In this document: positions 38,748 through 44,375 of the stretch, piece after piece | Position numbering within the stretch: position 1 is the stretch's first letter | Layout of the letters: each line of letters opens with the position of its first letter | Assembly: GCA_900544995.1 (NCBI GenBank) | Contig: UQXC01000011.1 | Span: 1 to 44,375, forward strand | DNA from: an uncultured Collinsella sp. | GTDB taxonomy: Bacteria > Actinomycetota > Coriobacteriia > Coriobacteriales > Coriobacteriaceae | Reading direction: 5' to 3' | DNA length: 44,375 nucleotides | The notes under the pieces: model-generated | What the model was told of the DNA's origin: nothing | Seen by the model: the letters and a program-made list of their open reading frames with translations, nothing else | The model's database searches: none | Position numbers and translations under genes: made by a program

Positions 38748-39170
38748 TCATTAAGATAAGTGATACCAGCTTACGACAATATTCAAAAGAAAGCGATCGG
38801 TCGAAATGACGGGGCGAAAAGGCCCTATTGGGCTTCGATTTGACCTCTAATAGGAATATTTGCCCCACTCATTCTGGGCGAGAGGTCAATAATTCAGTCC
38901 ACGAGTCTTGAGCGATACTATTCTCACTAAACTCACTCTTTTCACAGTAAGCACTATAAATACGATAGGGAGGACGACGAGAACGTTGTGACGTGCGATA
39001 GCTAAGCCGTTTAAGCCGGACTCTGACCTTGAATCTCCGCCTCTATCTGTGCGAACGGGCTATTGTCGGTTCTCGATTCCATCGCTGCGTTCTCGTTGGG
39101 TTTTGGGATCGCCAAACGTAGACTGGGCTTGATGCCGCCTCTTTTAATCGGGGCTGATTCTTCTCTGGAT
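38748..39170. other. AT-richer gap without recognisable genes
   Basis: Visibly lower GC than its surroundings. It holds no frame with a ribosome binding site and no tRNA-like fold that I could see. A small hairpin AAGGCCC-tatt-GGGCTT (~38819-38835) and an isolated CTTGAGC at ~38910 are the only structures noted. It may be remnant or recently acquired DNA. Confidence 0.4.
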
Positions 39171-39201
39171 CACCACAAAGGGGACAGGCACCTTTGTGGT
39201 G
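39171..39201. repeat. CACCACAAAGG hairpin with GGACAGGCA loop
   Basis: A perfect 11-bp stem CACCACAAAGG (39171-39181) / CCTTTGTGGTG (39191-39201) with a 9-nt loop GGACAGGCA. It matches, inverted, the hairpin at 2071-2121 in both stem core and loop. Confidence 0.75.
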
Positions 39202-39212
39202 GTTCTCGGTTT

Positions 39213-39430
39213 GTCTCGACTTGTAACATCTTGGCCGCTAAAAGTGGGCCTGGTGTTACAGATTTAGATTTTCGATTCGGGTGTCTTCTGTTCGTCTCGA
39301 TTTGTAACAGATAGAGCTCTATTTGCCGAGTAGATGTTACAGATTGAGACAAACGGGTGCCGCTGAACAATTCGTCTCGATTTGTAACATCTGGAGCCAG
39401 AAACGGTCGATAGATGTTACAGATTGAGAC
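39213..39430. repeat. Three-unit tandem hairpin array upstream of clpB
   Basis: The units start at 39213, 39294 and 39374 (period ~80) and end at ~39268, 39350 and 39430. Units 2 and 3 have arms GTCTCGATTTGTAACA / TGTTACAGATTGAGAC, which pair over all 16 positions if two G-T wobbles are allowed. The enclosed ~25 nt differ. Unit 1 is a decayed version with two mismatches. Confidence 0.8.
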
Positions 39431-39490
39431 GGTAGCGCACCTGTGCGGCGGCGGGCCGACATCTTTACCCCTATCTTTCAATCACTCAGA

Positions 39491-39526
39491 AAATCTTATA
39501 TATAGAGACTTAGATTTGTGTATAAG
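39491..39526 (+). promoter_or_regulatory. clpB promoter with heat-shock motif shared with dnaK
   Basis: AAATCT (39491-39496) / AGATTT (39512-39517) around a 15-nt spacer TATATATAGAGACTT, then TATAAG (39521-39526) as a possible -10. An additional 8-bp inverted repeat ATCTTATA / TATAAGAT overlaps it. Arms, spacing and -10 offset match the dnaK upstream region. Confidence 0.6.
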
Positions 39527-39606
39527 ATCGCGCAAAGCTGGCAACAATACTTCTCGAACAACGTGAAGCCGCCCCGTAGGGCGGCCACCCCAAGAGAGGT
39601 GATTCC

Positions 39607-42234
39607 ATGAGAATCGATAAGCTAGCAATGACGTCGCGCGAGGCGCTGCAGACCGCCATGAGCACGGCTGCCGATGCGCAGGCCGGCGCGGTGGAGCCGA
39701 TTCATCTGCTGTCTGCCCTGCTCGGTGCCGGCGAGCGCAATATCTCCGTGATCATCGAGCGCATCGGTGCCGACCCGGCTCAGCTCGCACGCTCCACACA
39801 GGATGCCATCGACCACGCGCCCAAGGTTTCGGGCGAGGGCCAGCAGATGGGCCTGTCCAACGAGCTCGTCCGCGTCATCGAAAAGGCCGAGAAGAAGGCC
39901 ACCAAGATGGGCGACAGCTTTGTGGTGACTGAGCATCTGCTGATGGCGCTTGCCGAGGACAAGGGCGAGGCGGGCCGCGTACTGCGCGACGCCGGCGTCA
40001 CCAAGGAGCGCATCGAGCAAGTCTACGAGGAGCTGCGTGGCGATGACCGCGTGACGTCTGCCGAGGACAAGACTCAGTTTGAGGCACTGGAGCAGTACGG
40101 TCGCAACATCTGCGATTTGGCCCGCGCCGGCAAGCTCGACCCGGTCATCGGCCGTACCGATGAGATTCGCCGCACCATCCAGGTCCTGTCCCGTCGCACC
40201 AAGAACAACCCCGTGCTCATCGGTGAGCCGGGCGTCGGCAAGACGGCCATCGTCGAGGGCATCGCCCAGCGTATCGTGGCCGGCGACGTGCCGAGCACCC
40301 TGCGCGACCGCGACCTTATCGAGCTCGACATGAGCGCGCTGGTCGCCGGCGCCAAATACCGCGGCGAGTTCGAGGACCGCTTGAAGGCCGTGCTCAAGGA
40401 AGTGCAAAAGTCCGAGGGCAAGGTCATCCTGTTCATCGATGAGCTCCACACCATCGTGGGCGCGGGTGCCACCGAGGGCTCCATGGACGCCGGCAACATT
40501 CTCAAGCCGGCGCTTGCCCGTGGCGACTTGCACGCGATCGGCGCGACCACGCTCGACGAATACCGCAAGTACATCGAAAAGGATGCGGCGCTCGCGCGTC
40601 GTTTCCAGACCGTGATGGTGAGCGAGCCTACCGTCGAGGACACCATCTCGATCCTGCGTGGCCTCAAGGAGAAATACGAGATCTTCCACGGTGTGCATAT
40701 CACCGATAGCGCGCTCGTGGCAGCTGCCGACCTCTCCGATCGCTACATCGCCGACCGCTTCCTGCCCGACAAGGCCATCGATCTGGTCGATGAGGCGGCA
40801 AGCCGCCTGCGCATGGAACTCGACAGCATGCCGGTCGAGATCGACGCCACCACGCGTCAGCTCACTCAGCTGCAGATCGAGGAACAGGCGCTCATGAAAG
40901 AGACCGATGACGCCTCCAAGGAGCGTCTGGAGGCCCTGCGCCAGGAGATTGCCGAGGTCCAGGAAAAACTCAACGTGCAAAAGGCCGGCTGGCTCAACCA
41001 GAAGAACGCCATTGACCACGTGCAGGAGCTTAAGAGCCAGCTTGACGAGGCCAAGAGCGAAGAGGAGCGCGCGACGCGTAACGGCGACCTGGGCCGTGCG
41101 TCCGAGCTGCGCTATTCCGTGATCCCGGGTCTGCAGCAACAGATTCAGGATTCCGAGGCCGCGCTCGAGGCGCAAAAGCAGCAGGACGGCGAGGGCCTCA
41201 ACGAGCAGGTGACCTCCGATGAGATCGCCGAGGTCGTGAGCGCCTGGACCGGCGTGCCCGTGTCCAAGATGATGCAGGGCGAGCTCGACAAGCTCAAGGG
41301 CCTGGAGGGCGAGCTGCATAAGCGCGTCATCGGTCAGGATGAGGCCGTCTCCGCCGTTGCCGCGGCCGTGCGCCGCAGCCGTGCGGGTCTCTCCGATCCG
41401 GACAAGCCCATCGGCAGCTTCTTCTTCCTGGGCCCCACCGGCGTGGGTAAGACCGAGCTCGCCAAGGCTCTAGCCGAGTGCCTGTTCGATGACGAGCGCG
41501 CACTCGTGCGTATCGACATGTCCGAGTACATGGAGAAGTTCAGCGTCCAGCGTCTGATCGGTGCGCCCCCGGGATACGTGGGATACGACGAGGGCGGCCA
41601 GCTCACCGAGGCCGTGCGCCGTCGTCCGTATTCCGTGATCTTGCTCGACGAGATGGAGAAGGCTCACCCGGATGTCTTCAACGTGCTGCTGCAGGTGCTT
41701 GACGACGGCCGTCTGACCGACGGTCAGGGTCGCCAGGTATCCTTCAAGAACACGATCATCATCATGACGTCTAACGTGGGCTCCAAGGCTATCGCTGAGC
41801 TTTCCGGCAAGGACGAGGAGGAGATGCGCCATCAGGTCGACGCGGCCATGGCTCAGACCTTCCGCCCCGAGTTCCTCAACCGTATCGATGATATCGTGGT
41901 GTTCCATCCGCTTGGCATGGCGCAGATCGAGAAGATCGTCGACATTCAGCTCGCCGACGTCCGCGCGCGTCTGGCCAAGGAACGCATGACGCTTGCCATC
42001 ACCCCGGCGGCCAAGCAGCTGCTCGCCGTGGGCGGCTTGGACCCGGTCTTTGGTGCCCGTCCGCTCAAGCGTCTGGTGCAGCGTGAGGTTGTCGATGCCA
42101 TCGCAGCGGCCATCATCGACGGCACGGTGCGCGAGGGCGATCAGGTGACGGTCGATGTCGACAAGGACGGCGGCTTTACCGTCGTGTGCGATAACACGCC
42201 GGCGGCCACCTACGAGGTTCCCGACGCCGAGTAG
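39607..42234 (+). CDS. clpB: ATP-dependent disaggregase ClpB
   Basis: 875 residues. A hexameric AAA+ disaggregase that extracts proteins from aggregates together with DnaK. It has a Clp N-domain with two repeats (REALQTAMSTAADAQAG; FVVTEHLLMALAEDKGE), NBD1 with Walker A GEPGVGKTAIVEG and Walker B ILFIDELHTIVGAG, the long coiled-coil middle domain that distinguishes ClpB from ClpA/C (residues ~400-535), and NBD2 with GPTGVGKTELAKA, VILLDEMEKAHPDVFN and a C-terminal GARPLKRLVQREV. GAGAGGTG precedes the ATG. Monocistronic, with a terminator. The upstream motif shared with dnaK suggests common heat-shock control. Confidence 0.98.
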   Translation: MRIDKLAMTSREALQTAMSTAADAQAGAVEPIHLLSALLGAGERNISVIIERIGADPAQLARSTQDAIDHAPKVSGEGQQMGLSNELVRVIEKAEKKATKMGDSFVVTEHLLMALAEDKGEAGRVLRDAGVTKERIEQVYEELRGDDRVTSAEDKTQFEALEQYGRNICDLARAGKLDPVIGRTDEIRRTIQVLSRRTKNNPVLIGEPGVGKTAIVEGIAQRIVAGDVPSTLRDRDLIELDMSALVAGAKYRGEFEDRLKAVLKEVQKSEGKVILFIDELHTIVGAGATEGSMDAGNILKPALARGDLHAIGATTLDEYRKYIEKDAALARRFQTVMVSEPTVEDTISILRGLKEKYEIFHGVHITDSALVAAADLSDRYIADRFLPDKAIDLVDEAASRLRMELDSMPVEIDATTRQLTQLQIEEQALMKETDDASKERLEALRQEIAEVQEKLNVQKAGWLNQKNAIDHVQELKSQLDEAKSEEERATRNGDLGRASELRYSVIPGLQQQIQDSEAALEAQKQQDGEGLNEQVTSDEIAEVVSAWTGVPVSKMMQGELDKLKGLEGELHKRVIGQDEAVSAVAAAVRRSRAGLSDPDKPIGSFFFLGPTGVGKTELAKALAECLFDDERALVRIDMSEYMEKFSVQRLIGAPPGYVGYDEGGQLTEAVRRRPYSVILLDEMEKAHPDVFNVLLQVLDDGRLTDGQGRQVSFKNTIIIMTSNVGSKAIAELSGKDEEEMRHQVDAAMAQTFRPEFLNRIDDIVVFHPLGMAQIEKIVDIQLADVRARLAKERMTLAITPAAKQLLAVGGLDPVFGARPLKRLVQREVVDAIAAAIIDGTVREGDQVTVDVDKDGGFTVVCDNTPAATYEVPDAE

Positions 42235-42278
42235 ATTTTGGGCAATGCCTTAAAATCTGCCAGTCGTCTCTAAACGCC

Positions 42279-42315
42279 AAGGGCGGTGGATCCAATCGGG
42301 TCCGCCGCCCTTTTT
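42279..42315 (+). terminator. Rho-independent terminator of clpB
   Basis: The stem AAGGGCGG-t-GGA / TCC-g-CCGCCCTT, closed by a short GATCC/GGGTC-like extension, is followed by five T (42311-42315), about 45 nt after the clpB stop. Confidence 0.85.
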
Positions 42316-42365
42316 CGTGCGACAATCGATGATGTTGAGCGGATGCGATGCAAGGAGCTATGCAG

Positions 42366-42560
42366 ATGAAAGACGAGAACAAGACGAACGCACCGGCGGC
42401 TGAGATAGCGTCCGCCGCACCAAAGCCCGCGCCGAAACCGGCACCCAAGCCGCGCGACCCCTACATCCGTGCCGAGAACGAGGACGATGACGGCTACGAT
42501 CCCTACAGCGACCGACGCCCCGAGCGCGAGCCAATGTTCGAAGCCGACCCCTGGCGCTGA
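42366..42560 (+). CDS. Small proline-rich acidic protein, unknown function
   Basis: 64 residues. AAGGAG (42352-42357) lies 8 nt before ATG 42366; ATGs at 42348 and 42360 are in frame but worse placed. The sequence is low-complexity: an Ala/Pro/Lys repeat (PKPAPKPAPKP) then an acidic, aromatic tail (DPYIRAENEDDDGYDPYSDR, PMFEADPW). No transmembrane helix is visible; it is probably disordered. The good ribosome binding site, its position after a terminator and a clean stop suggest a real gene rather than a shadow frame. I do not know its role. Confidence 0.55.
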   Translation: MKDENKTNAPAAEIASAAPKPAPKPAPKPRDPYIRAENEDDDGYDPYSDRRPEREPMFEADPWR

Positions 42561-42586
42561 GTGCCACCAAAAAGGCCACCAAAAAG

Positions 42587-42649
42587 TTGCGGTGAAATAG
42601 GGACTGTTTTGCGGTTTGACCAGCAAAAACAATCCCTATTTCACCGCAA
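42587..42649. repeat. Long hairpin, TTGCGGTG family
   Basis: A perfect 17-bp stem TTGCGGTGAAATAGGGA (42587-42603) / TCCCTATTTCACCGCAA (42633-42649) with an inner GTTTTGC/GCAAAAAC stem. It shares TTGCGGTG-AATAG with the hairpin at 11089-11155. It lies between the small gene and the convergent membrane protein. Confidence 0.75.
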
Positions 42650-42677
42650 ATGCGTTGGGCGGCTGTCTTCGGGCCGG

Positions 42678-44174
42678 CTAGTCCTGGGCTTTGATACTCG
42701 GCAGCAGGATCTGCGCGAGGTAGTCGGTCTCGAGTTTGGTGGCGGCGTCTGCGTTGCCGTCTTTGCCAATCAGGTCGTTCTTGATCTGGTTATACGTATA
42801 GCGGTTGCCGGTCGTCAGCTCGACAAGCTCAATGGCCGTGTCCATGGGGTAGGTCGACACGGGATTCTGGGTGCGCCCGTTGATAGTCTGGGGCACCACG
42901 TACGGATAGACGGGGCCGCTGGCATAGACGGTATAACCGTTGCCCAGGCTGACCGTGCCCAAAACCGTATCGCCGTCATCGGGCGTAAAGGTCTCGCCAT
43001 CGCGCACGGCGACGAGCGTCACGAGCGGCGTATTGGCGTCGTCGCCCAGATAGATGCATAGCGTGCTGCCGTTTTGCCAAGTTGCGACCTTGCCGTACCA
43101 CTCGACGGGAATATCGAGCTGGTAGAGGTCGGTTGCCTTGTGGCGAGCGTCAGCATCACGGGATGCCTGTGCCTTTTGCGCGCTCACGGCATTGACGGCG
43201 GCGTCGCGCCGCGCGGTTGCTGCCTGCTGGAGCACCTTGGCAGCCGCGGCGGAGCTCACACCGCCCTCTTCGGCATACTTGGCGGCGGCATCGATCTGGT
43301 CGTCAGTCACCGTGTCGGCCGAAGGCACCTTGAGCTTAAAGGTGGCCTGGGCACTTAAATCCTGTCCATCGCTCTTAACGGTGACCTGCGTCTTGGTGGT
43401 CGGGACGGTATAGATGGTGCCGTCGGCCGCGATGGGGGAGGCGGCGATGGAGAGCGTGTAATCGCCGGGCAGCAGTTTGATGCCGCCTCCGTGCTCGTCA
43501 ACATAGAGCGTTTCGCTCACGGAGGAGCCATCAGCGTCCTGACCGCTTACCTGTACGGGAATCTTGGAGCCGGTGGAACAGTCGAGGCCCGCGGCATGCA
43601 CGCCAATCTGCACTGACATCATCGTGTGGGCATTGGCGGCGACAGCGGCAGCCTGCTCTTGCTGATATCCGTTCCAGGCAGCATAGCCTGCACCGCCGGC
43701 GACGAGCGCGACGGCCACGACACCGGCGACCATCAGATTGCGGCGCTTGGGCGACATCTTGCGATGGCGAACCTCGGCCTCGCGTGCCGAGGGAACGGAC
43801 GGCAGGGGAATATCGCCCATGGCGATGGTCTCGTCCACGGCTGGTGCGGAACCCAGGCCAGGAAGCTCGCGGGTCAGCGAATCCTCGGCCGGCAAGCTGT
43901 CGAGCAAGACGGTTTCCTCGCCCGTGTCGGATTCGGGCTGGTTGTCGGCCTCGCTTTCGGTGTCTTCGTGACCTGCCTCATCTTCGGCAGGCTCAACGTC
44001 GCCTGCATCCTGATCATCGGGCTGTGCCTCGATTTCCGGTTCATCCTGCACATCAACGCTCGAATCGTCAAACGCAACATCGTCAAGCGAAATCCGGTCT
44101 AGGCTCTCCAGGGCCTCGGCACACGCTTCTGCATCTTGGGCCGCATCCTCTTGGCCCATCGTCTCATCATTCAT
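42678..44174 (-). CDS. Large membrane-anchored protein with acidic cytoplasmic N-terminus, unknown function
   Basis: 498 residues. The first ~140 are acidic and disordered (AEALESLDRISLDDVAFDD, EEADNQPESD-like stretches), then basic HRKMSPKRRN and a single transmembrane helix (LMVAGVVAVALVAGGAGYAAW, ~145-168). The C-terminal ~325 residues should be outside the cell: a beta-sandwich-like part with GDYTLSIAASPIAADGTIY, an Ala-rich helical part (YAEEGGVSSAAAAKVLQQAA) and a terminal domain containing IPVEWYGKVATWQNGSTLCIYLGDD. The topology resembles single-pass sensors or anti-sigma-like proteins, but no catalytic motif is visible. GGGGGA precedes the ATG. Monocistronic as far as can be seen; the gap upstream contains a structured region. 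Confidence 0.65.
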   Translation of the reverse strand: MNDETMGQEDAAQDAEACAEALESLDRISLDDVAFDDSSVDVQDEPEIEAQPDDQDAGDVEPAEDEAGHEDTESEADNQPESDTGEETVLLDSLPAEDSLTRELPGLGSAPAVDETIAMGDIPLPSVPSAREAEVRHRKMSPKRRNLMVAGVVAVALVAGGAGYAAWNGYQQEQAAAVAANAHTMMSVQIGVHAAGLDCSTGSKIPVQVSGQDADGSSVSETLYVDEHGGGIKLLPGDYTLSIAASPIAADGTIYTVPTTKTQVTVKSDGQDLSAQATFKLKVPSADTVTDDQIDAAAKYAEEGGVSSAAAAKVLQQAATARRDAAVNAVSAQKAQASRDADARHKATDLYQLDIPVEWYGKVATWQNGSTLCIYLGDDANTPLVTLVAVRDGETFTPDDGDTVLGTVSLGNGYTVYASGPVYPYVVPQTINGRTQNPVSTYPMDTAIELVELTTGNRYTYNQIKNDLIGKDGNADAATKLETDYLAQILLPSIKAQD

Positions 44175-44268
44175 ACATCCCCCAAGCTCAATATCGGGAC
44201 AACACTGTACCCAAAAATGGAGCGATATAAAGCGCGTGCGAAATATAAGATCCGATTTAACCTGAGCG

Positions 44269-44322
44269 CATCGTTCGGCCGCATCCTCGCGGCAGCAAAA
44301 GGCCCCCGGAACGCGAACGATG
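44269..44322 (+). other. Hairpin preceding the end terminator (possible small RNA or leader)
   Basis: CATCGTTCG (44269-44277) pairs with CGAACGATG (44314-44322), 9 bp, enclosing a GC-rich stretch with a small CGC/GCG stem. Five bases later a strong terminator begins. The two hairpins in series on the plus strand, with no plus-strand gene upstream, look like a short RNA or the leader of a gene beyond the window. Confidence 0.4.
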
Positions 44323-44326
44323 AACT

Positions 44327-44365
44327 GCCTCCCATTTCTTGGACATGAGAAATGGGAGGCTTTTT
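44327..44365 (+). terminator. Strong rho-independent terminator or attenuator on the plus strand
   Basis: A perfect 13-bp stem GCCTCCCATTTCT (44327-44339) / AGAAATGGGAGGC (44348-44360) with an 8-nt loop and five T (44361-44365). The only nearby genes are on the minus strand and start at 44174, so what it terminates lies within 44175-44326 or is a leader for a gene past the window end. Confidence 0.8.
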
Positions 44366-44375
44366 ATGCGAGTCG

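Noticed and set aside
38905..38935. CTTGAGC-N7-TTCTCAC as a HAIR (HspR) site
   Set aside because: Only the left half resembles HAIR, and it lies ~670 nt from clpB; the shared AAATCT-N15-AGATTT motif is a better candidate.
39063..39314. 83-codon frame upstream of clpB
   Set aside because: It runs through two repeat hairpins, has no ribosome binding site and no sensible protein composition.
39622..41319. Long minus-strand frame opposite clpB
   Set aside because: Same shadow effect; ClpB is complete on the plus strand.

Overview
The window looks like chromosomal DNA of a high-GC member of the Coriobacteriia, most likely Collinsella or a close relative. I infer this from the actinobacterial gene order dnaK-grpE-dnaJ-hspR, the MerR-type HspR, the GC-rich codon use, the two-component and LuxR gene styles, and gaps rich in palindromic repeats. 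No database was consulted. The genes are mostly metabolic, chaperone and envelope functions. There is no prophage, CRISPR array, insertion sequence or rRNA, and I recognised no tRNA.

Layout. 1-6.3 kb: 3' part of a nucleoside hydrolase, luxS, a DUF4867 gene with a clear promoter/operator, then a three-gene signalling operon (7TM sensor without a visible kinase core, histidine kinase, LuxR-type regulator). 6.3-10.6 kb (minus): a lipoprotein and an operon of SPFH, zinc-ribbon membrane and DUF4428 proteins. 10.7-14.3 kb: a LuxR-type remnant and a Mg2+ P-type ATPase with a ~270-nt leader carrying a 23-codon ORF. 14.4-17.4 kb: pyrE, an RpiR-like gene lacking its HTH, crr (EIIA-Glc) and a lipoprotein. 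17.8-24.6 kb (minus): a small helical protein, NikR, hypF, hypC, hypD, hypE and a HAD phosphatase, that is, nickel sensing plus assembly of the NiFe-hydrogenase Fe(CN)2CO centre. 24.8-30.2 kb: thioredoxin, an unknown protein, the NAD operon nadA-nadB-nadC-niaR behind a long palindrome, and a ferredoxin. 30.9-35.2 kb: dnaK-grpE-dnaJ-hspR. 35.6-37.9 kb: an aconitase-family hydratase. 39.6-42.2 kb: clpB, which shares a promoter-proximal motif with dnaK. The window ends with a tiny proline-rich protein and a large membrane-anchored protein of unknown function.

The most unusual content is between the genes. A ~170-nt element occurs three times, starting at or within a few bases of the stop codons of pyrE, a lipoprotein gene and hspR. 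Its three stems are preserved by compensatory base changes while loops, bulge positions and connecting bases stay nearly constant. It looks like an undescribed structured RNA or a structure-selected mobile repeat. Several other hairpin families are present: stems that differ around a constant GGGGACGTTCTTA loop; 50-nt GGAAA...TTTCC units at an exact 62-nt period; a three-unit GTCTCGATTTGTAACA array upstream of clpB; and paired TTGCGGTG and CCACAAAGG hairpins. They resemble REP-type elements, but no REP-associated transposase lies in this window.
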